Assembly: GCA_014649555.1 (NCBI GenBank)
Contig: BMTG01000022.1
Span: 1 to 64,000 of the forward strand
From: Streptomyces globisporus
GTDB lineage: Bacteria; Actinomycetota; Actinomycetes; Streptomycetales; Streptomycetaceae
Length of the DNA: 64,000 nucleotides
Reading direction: 5' to 3'
Below the pieces are notes generated by a model. It was not told the origin of the DNA, searched no databases, and saw only the letters and a program-made list of their open reading frames with translations. Within the stretch, counting starts at the first letter, position 1. Each line of letters starts with the position of its first letter. Of the stretch, positions 25,427 through 34,443 are shown piece after piece. Both the position numbers and the translations under genes were made by a program.

Positions 25427-25594
25427 TCAACAGCAGTAGACGCCCGCGCACGTACCACAGGCGGTGCCGCTGCCCGAGTTCGTCGGGGAAGCGAGCGGCG
25501 GAATTTCCTGTTCCAGATCGCCGATCACCAGATCGAATACCTCATCGGCGTTCCGGTCCGTTCCGCTCTGGACCTTTTCCTCAACTGCCTGCAT
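25427..25594 (-). CDS. lanthipeptide-like RiPP precursor peptide
   Basis: 55 aa. The ATG at 25594 has the strongest ribosome site of the region (GGGAGGAGG). The leader is acidic and helical (residues ~1-33, with DEVFDLVIGDLEQE), then PPLA and a core of about 20 residues, SPTNSGSGTACGTCAGVYCC, holding six Ser/Thr and four Cys, with two Cys at the very end. There is no double-Gly cleavage site, and no protease or transporter gene lies in the operon. All this fits a lanthionine precursor made by the downstream dehydratase and cyclase. The exact leader/core cut and ring pattern are not known. Confidence 0.85.
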   Translation of the reverse strand: MQAVEEKVQSGTDRNADEVFDLVIGDLEQEIPPLASPTNSGSGTACGTCAGVYCC

Positions 25595-25634
25595 GAATAT
25601 CCTCCTCCCGTACTGGCCAATTGATCCGCCACTC

Positions 25635-25663
25635 AGTAGAACAATGCGACATGCACCTGTCAA
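25635..25663 (-). promoter_or_regulatory. lanthipeptide operon promoter
   Basis: On the minus strand, -35 TTGACA (25663-25658), 17 bases, -10 TCTACT (25640-25635), giving a transcript start about 35 bases before the precursor ATG. A consensus -35 is unusual in this GC-rich DNA. No clear operator repeat is seen, and no regulator gene is in the operon. Confidence 0.7.
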
Positions 25664-25824
25664 CGCGGCGAATGCGGGCGCGGCACCGGCGCGAGAGCTC
25701 TACTGGCCGGTAGACATCTATGCGACGCAGGTCACACTGCTCTACGGTCGGGGCACTGCCCCGGCCCCACGTCGGTGAGCCGCCGACCGGGCCCGGCATC
25801 CCGTCTCCCGCCCCAGGAGGTTCC

Positions 25825-27885
25825 ATGCCACCCCCCACCGTCCGCCGCTCCCGGCGCCGGCTCCCCGTCGCCCTGCTCGCCGCCGCCCTCGGAGCGGTCA
25901 CCCTCGGCGCCCCCTCCCCCGCGTCCGCGTCGGACACCGCCGAGGAGACGGGCCATCTCGTCGGGCGCGGCATCGCCGATGTCACGGGCGAGGCGGCCGA
26001 GACGGGGATGATGGGCTATTCCAGCTTCGACCAGAAGACCTCGGGCATCCACCAGCGGCAGCGGTCCCGGGCCTTCGTCGTCGTCGACCGGTCGACCGGC
26101 AAGCGCGTGGTGTACGTCAACGCGGACCTCGCGATGATCTTCCAGTCCGTCCGGCAGGGCGTCATGGCACAGCTGAAGGAGCGTTACGGCAGCCTGTACG
26201 GCGAGGAGAACGTCCTGCTCTCGGCCACCCACACCCACTCGGGGCCGGGCGGGTACTCCCACAACGTCGCCTACAACCTCTCCGTGCTCGGCTTCCAGAA
26301 GGAGACCTACCGGGCGATCGTCGACGGCATCACGGAGTCCGTGGCCGAGGCGCACGAGGACCTGAAGCCCGGCACGATGAGCCTGGGCACGGGGACCCTG
26401 ACCAACGCCAGCGTCAACCGCTCGCGGGAGGCGTTCGACCGCAATCCGGCCGCCGACCGGGCCGCCTTCCCCGACGGCATCGACCCGGCGATGACCGTGC
26501 TGCGCTTCAGGCAGGGCGAGAAGGACGCGGGCGCGATCAGCTGGTTCGCCACCCACAACACCTCGATCACCAACAAGAACACGCTCATCAGCCCCGACAA
26601 CAAGGGCTACGCCTCCTACGCCTGGGAGCACGACCACGAAGGCGTCCGCTATCTCGACGACACCCCGGGGTTCGTCGCGGCCTTCCCCAACACCAACGCC
26701 GGCGACATGTCCCCCAACCTCAACCTGAAGCCCGGTTCCGGGCCCACCGAGGACGAGTTCGAGAACACGCGCATCATCGGCGAGCGCCAGCTCGACAAGG
26801 CCCGCGAGATCTACGACGACGCGCGGCCCGTCGCCGGAGGGGTCGACTCCCGGCTCACGTATGTCGACATGGAGAGCGTGACCGTACGCCCGGAGTACAC
26901 CCCGGACGGCAAGGAGCACCGCACCTGCCCCGCCGTCGTGGGCGCGTCCACGCTCGCGGGCAGCGTCGAGGACGGCCCGGCCATCCCCCTCTTCGAGGAG
27001 GGCATGCGCACCCCGATCGCCCCCATCCTCGAAGCGCTGCGCGTCGACACCCCGTCCTGGCTCGCCACCTGCCAGTACCCCAAGGCGAGCCTGATCCCCA
27101 CGGGCCTGCTGAGCAACGTCCACCCGGTCACCCCGAAGCGGCTCCCCCTGCAGATCATGAAGATCGGCGAGCTGCACCTGGTGGCCGCCCCGGGCGAGTT
27201 CACGATCGCCTCCGGCCTGCGCGTGCGCCGCACGGTGGCCGAGCAGCTGGGTGTGCCGCTGGACCGCGTCCTGCTCCAGGGGTACGCCAACGCCTACAGC
27301 CAGTACGTCACGACGCCGGAGGAGTACGACACCCAGAACTACGAGGGCGGCTCCACGCTGTACGGCCGCTACACCCTGCCCGCCTACCAGCAGGAGTACG
27401 CCCGGGTCGCGGAGTCCCTGCGCGCGGGCACGGCCCTGGAGCGGGGCACGATGCCGGCGGACGAGTCGGGGCGGCAGTTCACCTTCCAGACGGGGGTCGT
27501 GTACGACAACCCGCCCTCGGGCAAGGCGTTCGGCGGAGTCCTCAAGGCCCCGGAGAGCTCGTACGCGCGCGGCTCCACCGCCACCGTCGAGTTCGCCACC
27601 GGCCACCCGAAGAACAACGTCCGCCGGGGCTCCACCTTCCTGGAGGTCCAGCGGCTGGAGAACGGCACCTGGAAGCGGGTCCTGGACGACGGTGACTGGG
27701 AGACCACCTACCGCTGGACCCGGCTCAACGGACTGACCGGCACCTCGAAGGCCACGATCACCTGGAAGATCGCGGCGGACACCGCACCCGGCACCTACCG
27801 GATCGTGCACCACGGGGACGCGAAGAACCTGTTCGGGAAGATCACGCCGTTCACCGGGGCGACCGGGACCTTCACCGTGGAGTAG
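25825..27885 (+). CDS. secreted neutral/alkaline ceramidase
   Basis: 686 aa. A signal peptide (RRSRRRLPVALLAAALGAVT, cut near ASAS) directs export. The catalytic domain (~40-530) has the zinc site ATHTHSGPGGYSHN, the second His motif FATHNTS and the nucleophile NTNAGDMSPN, all hallmarks of neutral ceramidases that hydrolyse the amide of ceramide. The last ~150 residues form the usual immunoglobulin-like domain. ATG at 25825 follows CAGGAGGTTCC, an ideal ribosome site. Divergent from the lanthipeptide operon with 230 bp between. In a soil actinomycete it probably attacks host or fungal sphingolipids. Confidence 0.93.
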   Translation: MPPPTVRRSRRRLPVALLAAALGAVTLGAPSPASASDTAEETGHLVGRGIADVTGEAAETGMMGYSSFDQKTSGIHQRQRSRAFVVVDRSTGKRVVYVNADLAMIFQSVRQGVMAQLKERYGSLYGEENVLLSATHTHSGPGGYSHNVAYNLSVLGFQKETYRAIVDGITESVAEAHEDLKPGTMSLGTGTLTNASVNRSREAFDRNPAADRAAFPDGIDPAMTVLRFRQGEKDAGAISWFATHNTSITNKNTLISPDNKGYASYAWEHDHEGVRYLDDTPGFVAAFPNTNAGDMSPNLNLKPGSGPTEDEFENTRIIGERQLDKAREIYDDARPVAGGVDSRLTYVDMESVTVRPEYTPDGKEHRTCPAVVGASTLAGSVEDGPAIPLFEEGMRTPIAPILEALRVDTPSWLATCQYPKASLIPTGLLSNVHPVTPKRLPLQIMKIGELHLVAAPGEFTIASGLRVRRTVAEQLGVPLDRVLLQGYANAYSQYVTTPEEYDTQNYEGGSTLYGRYTLPAYQQEYARVAESLRAGTALERGTMPADESGRQFTFQTGVVYDNPPSGKAFGGVLKAPESSYARGSTATVEFATGHPKNNVRRGSTFLEVQRLENGTWKRVLDDGDWETTYRWTRLNGLTGTSKATITWKIAADTAPGTYRIVHHGDAKNLFGKITPFTGATGTFTVE

Positions 27886-27918
27886 AGGTGACGGGAACCT
27901 TCACCGTGAAGGGGAGGT

Positions 27919-28401
27919 TCAGGTCGTGCGCGGGGTGGGCTGGAACCAGGCGGGGCCCTCGGTGAGGGCCTGCTTGATCCGGAACAGGGCGAACTCGCCG
28001 AGCGGCGGGAGCCCGTCCAGCGGGAACCAGCCCACCTCCAGCGACTCGTCGTCGTTGACCCGCGCCTCGCCGCCGGTCGCCCGGCAGCGGAAGGTGATGT
28101 CCAGGTACTGGCAGCGGTCGCCGTTGGCGTACTGCACGGGCTCCAGCGCCTGGGTGAGCACCACCCGTTCGGCCACGCAGTGGACGCCGGTCTCCTCCAG
28201 CACCTCGCGCTCCGCCGTCGCCGCCGGCTCCTCCCCGGGCTCGGAGATCCCCCCGACGACCGACCACTTCCCGGTGTCCGCGCGCCGGCCCAGCAGCACG
28301 CGGCCCTCGTCGTCGAGCACGATGGCCGTCACGCCGGGCAGCAGGAGCAGCTGGTGCCCGGCGGTGGCGCGGATGTCACGGATGAAGTCGGGGGTAGCCA
28401 T
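27919..28401 (-). CDS. NUDIX hydrolase
   Basis: 160 aa. The Nudix box is complete: G-x5-E-x7-REVLEETGV within residues ~50-72 (GGISEPGEEP...REVLEETG), preceded by VTAIVLDDEGRVLLGRRAD. Members hydrolyse nucleoside diphosphates linked to another moiety; this length suits a small house-cleaning or ADP-ribose/NTP pyrophosphatase, substrate unknown. ATG at 28401. It converges on the ceramidase gene; a CCTTCAC-C-GTGAAGG hairpin lies at 27898-27912 between the two stops. Confidence 0.9.
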   Translation of the reverse strand: MATPDFIRDIRATAGHQLLLLPGVTAIVLDDEGRVLLGRRADTGKWSVVGGISEPGEEPAATAEREVLEETGVHCVAERVVLTQALEPVQYANGDRCQYLDITFRCRATGGEARVNDDESLEVGWFPLDGLPPLGEFALFRIKQALTEGPAWFQPTPRTT

Positions 28402-28431
28402 GGATCCGAGCCTACGTGGCCGGTTGTGGTG

Positions 28432-30024
28432 CTACTTCTGCGCGCCCCGCGCCTTACGGGCGCGGAGCGCCGAGACGCTCACCCAGCCCAGGCCCGCCAG
28501 GGCCAGCAGCGCGATGACGCCCTCCGGCAACGGGCCCATCCGGGTGGCGGGGGTGAGCGAGGAGCGCAGCGGGACCTCGGCGACGAGGGCGTCGGGGGTG
28601 AACATCCCGCTCTTCTCCACGATCGTGCCGTCGGGCCGGATCACCGCGCTGACCCCGCTGGTGACGGGGACGACGACGGCCCGGCCGTGCTCGACGGCCC
28701 GCACCTGGGACATGGCCAGCTGCTGGTAGGTCATCTCACTGCGGCCGAAGGTCGCGTTGTTGCTCGGCACGGCGATCATCTGCCCGCCGTGGGTGACGGT
28801 GTCGCGTACGGCGTCGTCGAAGGCTGCCTCGTAACAGGTCACGAGCCCGACCTTCGTGCCCGCGAGGTCGAAGACGCCCACCTCGGTGCCGGGGACGAAC
28901 TCGCGCTGCACCCGGTCCACGTCCTCGCTGAAGAAGCGGGCGACCGTGCGCATCGGCATGTACTCGCCGAACGGCTGGATGTGGCGCTTGTCGTAGGTGG
29001 CGACGGGACCCTGGTCCGGGTCCCACTCGATCAGCGTGTTGCGGAGGCTGTCGGAGCCCTTCTCGACCACCGAGCCGACGACCGTGGGCGCGCCGATCGC
29101 CTTGACCGCGTCGTCGATGACCTGGCGGGCGTCCGCGTTGAGGTACGGGTCCAGGTCCGAGGAGTTCTCCGGCCACAGCACGAAGTCGGGCTGCTTCTCC
29201 TTGCCCGCTTTCACGTCCTCGGCCAGCTGGGTGGTGCGCCGGGCGTGGTTGTCGAGGACGGCGCGCCGCTGGGCGTTGAAGTCGAGGCCGAGGCGCGGCA
29301 CGTTGCCCTGGATCGCCGCGACGGTGGCCGTGCCGTTCTCCGCCGAATCATCGCCCAGGGGCAGTGCCACGAGGGCCCCCGCGATGGGTACGAGGACGCT
29401 CACGGCGGCCCCGGCGACGGCGGCGCGGGGAACCTTCCCGGTGGACCGGTACGCCATGATCTGGCGCGCCGCCTCGTAGAGGCCGAAGCCGCACAGCACG
29501 ACGGCGAAGGAGAGCAACGGGGTGCCGCCGAGCGCGGCGAGCGGCAGGAAGGCGCTCTCCGACTGGCCGAAGGCGATCTTGCCCCAGGGGAAGCCGCCGA
29601 ACGGGATGCGGGCGCGGACCGCCTCGTCCAGCGTCCAGACCGCGGCCGCCCACACGGGCCAGTACGCGAGGCGGGTCACGGCGGCGATGCCCAGGCACCC
29701 CACGGCGATGAAGAGCCCCTCCGCCGCGGCCAGGGCCAGCCACGGCACCGGGCCGACGTCCTCACCGGTCCAGTGCAGCAGCGGCAGCATGAAGCCGAGG
29801 CCGGACAGGAGGCCGAGGCCGAACGCGGCTCGCAGCCGACGCCCGTGCAGCACCCAGCCGAGCAGCGCGAACCCGGGCAGCACGAGCCACCACACGGTCC
29901 GGGGCGGGAAGCTCGCGTAGAGCAGAAGCCCGGACAGCACGGCGGCGGCCGGGCGGAGGAGCCGCCGGGGCAGTCCGGCGGCCCGGGGGGCTGCCGGGGG
30001 CGGCGAATCGTCGACGGGGGTCAT
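28432..30024 (-). CDS. lnt: apolipoprotein N-acyltransferase
   Basis: 530 aa membrane enzyme that adds the third acyl chain to lipoproteins. An N-terminal region with about six helices (residues ~20-220) precedes a nitrilase-like periplasmic domain. The catalytic triad is visible as VLWPENSSD (Glu), YDKRHIQPFGEYMP (Lys) and GLVTCYEAAF (Cys). A last helix near the C-terminus (VIALLALAGLGWV) completes the fold. I use the ATG at 30024; a GTG at 30036 adds four codons. Streptomyces carry Lnt homologues although they are Gram-positive, so its presence is expected. Confidence 0.92.
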   Translation of the reverse strand: MTPVDDSPPPAAPRAAGLPRRLLRPAAAVLSGLLLYASFPPRTVWWLVLPGFALLGWVLHGRRLRAAFGLGLLSGLGFMLPLLHWTGEDVGPVPWLALAAAEGLFIAVGCLGIAAVTRLAYWPVWAAAVWTLDEAVRARIPFGGFPWGKIAFGQSESAFLPLAALGGTPLLSFAVVLCGFGLYEAARQIMAYRSTGKVPRAAVAGAAVSVLVPIAGALVALPLGDDSAENGTATVAAIQGNVPRLGLDFNAQRRAVLDNHARRTTQLAEDVKAGKEKQPDFVLWPENSSDLDPYLNADARQVIDDAVKAIGAPTVVGSVVEKGSDSLRNTLIEWDPDQGPVATYDKRHIQPFGEYMPMRTVARFFSEDVDRVQREFVPGTEVGVFDLAGTKVGLVTCYEAAFDDAVRDTVTHGGQMIAVPSNNATFGRSEMTYQQLAMSQVRAVEHGRAVVVPVTSGVSAVIRPDGTIVEKSGMFTPDALVAEVPLRSSLTPATRMGPLPEGVIALLALAGLGWVSVSALRARKARGAQK

Positions 30025-30172
30025 GGTGGCGCTCACCCGCCGGAGTCTACGGTGGGCGGCTGTGAGCGGCGGCGTTGACCTGCGCGGGGCCGGGTCGCCG
30101 GCGGCTGTGGGGCGGTGCGCCGCCGGGGCGGCGCGGTCACCGGCGGGGATGCCGGGCGCCGGCGCCGCCCGG

Positions 30173-30736
30173 TCAGTCCCCGGGCCGTTTCCCCGAGGAC
30201 GGCAGATGCAGGCGTTGCCGGATGAACCGTACGGCCGTTTCCGCGTCGTCGACCGTGACGGTGAAGGTCCGGCCGTCGCCGAGGCGCAGGGCCACGCCCT
30301 CGCCCTTGCGGACCACCACGGCGGTGCCCTGTTCGGGGCGCCAGCGGTAGCCCCAGCCGCCCCACTCGCGCGGATTGATCCGGGGGACGAACTCCGCTCC
30401 CGTGACATGGCTGAGCAGGATCCGGCGGCGCGGCAGGCCGGCGTGGCCGCAGCGGACCTCCAGGCTGTCCCCGTCGACCTTGACGGCCACATGGACGAAG
30501 GCGAGGGTGCCGAAGAGGATCAGCAGTCCGGCGGCGAGGCAGCCGATCACGGACATGAGCAGCGGGGCGATGCCCGAGGTCCAGGCTCCGTCGACGGCGA
30601 GTTCGATGCCGAGCGCCACACATCCCGCGCCCGCGAGGGCCAGCAGCCACTGGAGCCGGTTGGTGGCGCGGCCGTTCCACTCCGTGGGCGGCGCCTGGCT
30701 CGACCCGTGCCTCGCACTCTCGGGGTGGTCGGTCAT
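30173..30736 (-). CDS. two-helix membrane protein with PH-like C-terminal domain
   Basis: 187 aa. A polar N-terminus of ~28 residues is followed by two membrane helices (WLLALAGAGCVALGIEL and IAPLLMSVIGCLAAGLLILF) and then a soluble basic beta-rich domain (~85-180) with VKVDGDSLEVRCG, WRPEQGTAVVVRKG and GRTFTVTVDDAETAVRFI. The latter resembles the bacterial PH-like modules of actinobacterial membrane proteins. No specific function is known. ATG at 30736, single gene, same strand as lnt with about 150 bp between; that gap holds nothing I recognise. Confidence 0.75.
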   Translation of the reverse strand: MTDHPESARHGSSQAPPTEWNGRATNRLQWLLALAGAGCVALGIELAVDGAWTSGIAPLLMSVIGCLAAGLLILFGTLAFVHVAVKVDGDSLEVRCGHAGLPRRRILLSHVTGAEFVPRINPREWGGWGYRWRPEQGTAVVVRKGEGVALRLGDGRTFTVTVDDAETAVRFIRQRLHLPSSGKRPGD

Positions 30737-30805
30737 ATGCAGCAGCGTAGCCGCGTTCCGGGCTCCCGGCCGGGGCTGCGGGGGCCGATCGGGCGAGCCG
30801 TACGG

Positions 30806-31591
30806 TCAGCGGACGGGCGCTCCGGCGGCCAGGATCCGGCCTTCCACGTAGGTCAGGGCGGCGTCCGGGAGGGCGGCGACGTGGCCCGCCCGCAGCACGG
30901 TGAGCGCGCCGGAGGGTGCGGCCGTCGGGGTGGGTTCCGCGCCGATCCGGCGCAGCGCCTGGGCGGCGACCGCCCCGGCGGAGGCGTGCAGCGCGAGCGG
31001 CGGGCGGCCGGGGCGCTGCACGGCGTCGCGGATCCGGGTCGCGACCAGCTCGTAATGGGTGCAGCCGAGGACAACGGCCCGTACGTCGGGCGGGGTGAGG
31101 GCGGCGGCCGCCGCGACGGCCCGGTCGATCGCGGCCTCGTCGCCGTGCTCGACGGCGTCGGCGAGTCCGGGGCAGGGCACCTCGGTGACCTCGGCGGTGC
31201 CGCCGAATTCCGCGATCAGTCCGCGCTGGTAGGGGCTGCCGGTGGTGGCCGGGGTGGCCCAGATGGCGACGGAGCCGCCCCCTGCGGCGGCGGGCTTGAT
31301 CGCGGGGACCGTGCCGATGACCGGCAGGGCGGGCTCCAGCTCGGCGCGGATCGTCGGCAGGGCGTGGACCGAGGCCGTGTTGCAGGCGATGATCAGCGCG
31401 TCGGGGCGCTGGGCCGCGGCGGCGCGGGCGACGTCCAGGGCCAGGGCGGTCAGGTCCTGGGGGGTGCGGGGTCCCCAGGGCATCGAGCCGGGGTCGGAGG
31501 AGAGCACCAGCTCGGCGTCGGGCCGCAGGCGGCGCACGGCGGCCGCTGCCGCCAGCAGGCCGATTCCGGAGTCCATGAGCGCGATCTTCAC
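30806..31591 (-). CDS. glutamate racemase-like protein
   Basis: 261 aa of the Asp/Glu racemase superfamily. Both catalytic Cys motifs are present: IIACNTASVHALP (~69-81) and VVLGCTHYELV (~180-190), and the N-terminal MDSGIGLLAAAAA matches the family's DSGxGG loop, here DSGIGL with one Gly replaced. It makes D-glutamate for peptidoglycan or is a second racemase copy. GTG at 31591. Divergent from the glycosyltransferase gene with 58 bp between. The changed loop and modest length leave some doubt that it is the essential MurI. Confidence 0.85.
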   Translation of the reverse strand: MKIALMDSGIGLLAAAAAVRRLRPDAELVLSSDPGSMPWGPRTPQDLTALALDVARAAAAQRPDALIIACNTASVHALPTIRAELEPALPVIGTVPAIKPAAAGGGSVAIWATPATTGSPYQRGLIAEFGGTAEVTEVPCPGLADAVEHGDEAAIDRAVAAAAALTPPDVRAVVLGCTHYELVATRIRDAVQRPGRPPLALHASAGAVAAQALRRIGAEPTPTAAPSGALTVLRAGHVAALPDAALTYVEGRILAAGAPVR

Positions 31592-31649
31592 CCGGTCACC
31601 CTAGCCGACAGCCCTTGCGAACCGGGCTCGGTGGGGCAGACTTCGGCGG

Positions 31650-32831
31650 ATGAGCGCCGTTGCCTGGATCGCCGTGGGTTCGCTGATCGTGTGGGTGTGG
31701 CTGCTGCTGGGGCAGGGCTTCTACTGGCGGACGGACCAGCGGCTCCCCCGGCGCTCCGACCCGGCGCGCTGGCCGTCGGTCGCGGTGGTCGTGCCGGCCC
31801 GCGACGAGGCGGCGATGCTGCCGGTGAGCCTGCCGTCGCTGCTGGTCCAGGACTATCCGGGGGACGCGCGGATCATCCTCGTCGACGACTGCAGCAGCGA
31901 CGGCACCGGGCAGCTGGCCCGGGACCTGGCCACCCGGTACGGCGGTCTCCCGCTGACGGTGGTGACGCCCGGGGAGCCCGAGCGGGGCTGGACGGGCAAG
32001 CTGTGGGCCCTGCGGCACGGGATCGCGGTGGCCCGGCGGGACAAGCCGGACTTTCTGCTGCTGACCGACGCGGACATCGCGCACGAGCCGGACAGCCTGC
32101 GCGATCTGGTGGCCGCGGCCGGTCCCGGCGGCCCCGACGGTTTCGACCTGGTGTCGCAGATGGCGCGGCTGCGGGTGGAGAGCGTCTGGGAGCGCCTGGT
32201 GGTGCCCGCGTTCGTCTACTTCTTCGGGCAGCTCTACCCGTTCCGCCGGGTCAACAGCGCCCGGTCGCGGACGGCCGCGGCGGCGGGGGGCTGTGTCCTG
32301 CTGCGTACGGAGGCCGCCGAGCGGGCGCGGATCCCGGAGTCGATCCGGCAGGCGGTGATCGACGACGTGTCGCTGGCGCGGGAGGTGCGGCGCGGCGGCG
32401 GCCGGATCTGGCTGGGGCTCGCGGAGCGGGTGGACAGCGTGCGGCCGTATCCACGTCTCGCGGATCTGTGGCGGATGGTCGCGCGCAGCGCGTACGCGCA
32501 GTTGCGGCACAGCCCGCTGCTGCTGGCGGGGACGGTCCCGGGGCTGCTGCTCGTCTATGTGGCGCCGCCCGCGACGCTGGTGGCGGGGTTGGCGACGGGT
32601 GACGCGGTGGCGGCCTGGGCGGGCGGTGCGGCCTGGGCGGTGATCACGGCGACGTATCTGCCGATGCTGGCGTACTACCGGCAGTCGCTGTGGCTGGGCC
32701 CGCTACTGCCGCTGACGGCGGTCCTGTATCTGCTGATGACGGTCGACTCGGCCGTGCAGCACTATCGGGGGCGGGGCGCGGCCTGGAAGGGCCGCACCTA
32801 CGCCCGCCCGGAGGCCGCGCCCGACCGGTGA
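31650..32831 (+). CDS. family 2 glycosyltransferase, HpnB-like
   Basis: 393 aa. An N-terminal helix anchors a GT-A domain: VAVVVPARDEAAMLPVSLPS, IILVDDCSSDGTGQLARDL, FLLLTDADIAHEP (DxD-type metal site) and VIDDVSLAREVRRGGGRI (catalytic Asp region). Three to four further helices follow from residue ~285. This matches the hopanoid-locus-associated glycosyltransferase HpnB, but there is no other hopanoid gene here. So the acceptor lipid is uncertain. ATG at 31650; no strong ribosome site. It converges on the TerD gene. Confidence 0.85.
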   Translation: MSAVAWIAVGSLIVWVWLLLGQGFYWRTDQRLPRRSDPARWPSVAVVVPARDEAAMLPVSLPSLLVQDYPGDARIILVDDCSSDGTGQLARDLATRYGGLPLTVVTPGEPERGWTGKLWALRHGIAVARRDKPDFLLLTDADIAHEPDSLRDLVAAAGPGGPDGFDLVSQMARLRVESVWERLVVPAFVYFFGQLYPFRRVNSARSRTAAAAGGCVLLRTEAAERARIPESIRQAVIDDVSLAREVRRGGGRIWLGLAERVDSVRPYPRLADLWRMVARSAYAQLRHSPLLLAGTVPGLLLVYVAPPATLVAGLATGDAVAAWAGGAAWAVITATYLPMLAYYRQSLWLGPLLPLTAVLYLLMTVDSAVQHYRGRGAAWKGRTYARPEAAPDR

Positions 32832-32883
32832 TGCCGCCGGGGGGCGGGATGCCGGTCCGGGCGGGCGCGGCGGGGGCGGGTCG

Positions 32884-34173
32884 TCACTTGCGGCCGGGCG
32901 TCCAGTTCATGCCCCAGCCGTAGGCGGCGTCGACGGTGCGCTGGGGGCTGACGCCCCGGTCCGGGACGAGGTAGCGGGCCTCGCGCTGCACGGTGAGGTC
33001 GCCGCCGGTGTTGGTGATCAGGGCGAGGGCGCAGACGGTGGAGGGCACGGTGCACTCGTCGAGGGAGAAGTCGACGGCCGCTCCGTTCTGCGGCTGGAGG
33101 GTGACGGTGGCATGGAGATCGGCGAAACTCCGGGCGCCTTCATAGATGGTGACGAAGATCAGTACGCGCCGCAGCTGGTTCTTGTGGTCGAGGTTGATGG
33201 TCATGTTCTCGCCGGTGGAGAGCGCGCCGGTACGGTCGTCGCCGTCGAGATGGATAAAGGGCGGCTGATTCAGAGAACCGAACGCATTTCCGAGAGACTG
33301 CACAACTCCCTTGCGTCCGTCGGTGAGTTCGTAGAGCGCGCAGAGATCAAGATCGAGATCGGCGTGCATGGCGACGGCCCGTCCGAGTTTCGCTCCCCAG
33401 CCTTTGAACTGTTTGCGCACTTCCCAGTTGAGGTTGACCCGCAGCGCGCCGGAGGTGCCGCCCTGCTTGGCGAGCGAGACGGACGGCGCGCTCTTCGTCA
33501 GCGTGATCTTGGTCAGCCGTACGGACTGCGTGACGGGCGGGGCCGCGGGAGCGGCAGGCACGGGGGGCTGCGGGGCGACCGGGACCGCGGCGGGCACGGG
33601 GGCCGGGGCGGCGGGCGCGGCAGCCTGTGGGGCGGGCGGGGCCTGCTGCGGTTCGTCCACGGAGATACCGAAGTCCGTCGCCAGGCCTTCGAGGCCGGTG
33701 CTGTAGCCCTGCCCGACGGCCCGGAACTTCCACGCGCCCTGACGGAGATACAGCTCGCCGAGGATGAAGGCGGTCTCGACCGTGGCGTCCGCGCTCTCGA
33801 AGCGCGCCAGCTCCGAGCCGCCCGCCGCGTCCGTGACGCGCACGTACAGTCCGCTCACCCGGCCGAAGTTCCCGCCGTCCGCCGAGGCCGCGACCACGAT
33901 GCGCTCGATCCCGGGCTCGACCTTCCCGAAGTCGACGAGGAGGGTGTCGGTGACCCCGTCGGGGGCGGTCCGCTTGCCCTCGTGCCGGACCGCTCCGGAG
34001 GCGTGGGCCGGCTGGTTGTAGAAGACGAAGTCGGCGTCGCTGCGGACCTTGCCCGCCATCAGCAGGAGCGCGGAGGCGTCGACGTCCGGGGCGCCGGGTG
34101 CGGCGTGCCACCCCAATTCGACGCGCACGGCACCGGCAGGCACCGGAACGTTGGTCCCTTTTTGCATGATCAT
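32884..34173 (-). CDS. TerD-family protein with two TerD domains
   Basis: 429 aa. Domain 1 (~1-165) has [20 protein letters not shown] and FIRGELYLR-like [19 protein letters not shown]; domain 2 (~230-420) has [41 protein letters not shown] and FVTIYEG. A linker of Pro/Ala/Val (~170-225) joins them. TerD folds bind Ca2+ through Asp clusters such as DADLDLDL, visible here, and act in tellurite/stress and cell-envelope processes. ATG at 34173 has GGGGGCGAGA upstream; two earlier in-frame ATGs are less likely. Large two-domain forms are common in Streptomyces. Confidence 0.9.
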   Translation of the reverse strand: MIMQKGTNVPVPAGAVRVELGWHAAPGAPDVDASALLLMAGKVRSDADFVFYNQPAHASGAVRHEGKRTAPDGVTDTLLVDFGKVEPGIERIVVAASADGGNFGRVSGLYVRVTDAAGGSELARFESADATVETAFILGELYLRQGAWKFRAVGQGYSTGLEGLATDFGISVDEPQQAPPAPQAAAPAAPAPVPAAVPVAPQPPVPAAPAAPPVTQSVRLTKITLTKSAPSVSLAKQGGTSGALRVNLNWEVRKQFKGWGAKLGRAVAMHADLDLDLCALYELTDGRKGVVQSLGNAFGSLNQPPFIHLDGDDRTGALSTGENMTINLDHKNQLRRVLIFVTIYEGARSFADLHATVTLQPQNGAAVDFSLDECTVPSTVCALALITNTGGDLTVQREARYLVPDRGVSPQRTVDAAYGWGMNWTPGRK

Positions 34174-34443
34174 TCTCGCCCCCATCACGAGTCCGGCTGC
34201 CCACAGGCATTTCCCGACAACCTAATCCCCGGTCTGCCGGAGCGTGCCCCCGCCGGCCCCGTCCCCTCCCGGCGATCTGCCGGTAACCCCCCGTGAACTC
34301 GGCCTTTACACGATCAGTAGACGTCAGTGCGCCCTTTTTTGCCAAGTTCGCTCGCATTGGGGATCGCGGTTCACTCACATCGCGGAAAACAACCCTCTTA
34401 TCGGGCTCCCCTTCCAGCACATCGTGGGCTTAACTTAGGTGGC

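Noticed and set aside
25732-27813. 693-codon minus-strand open frame over the ceramidase gene
   Set aside because: Low-complexity antisense translation; the plus strand encodes an unmistakable ceramidase with a signal peptide.
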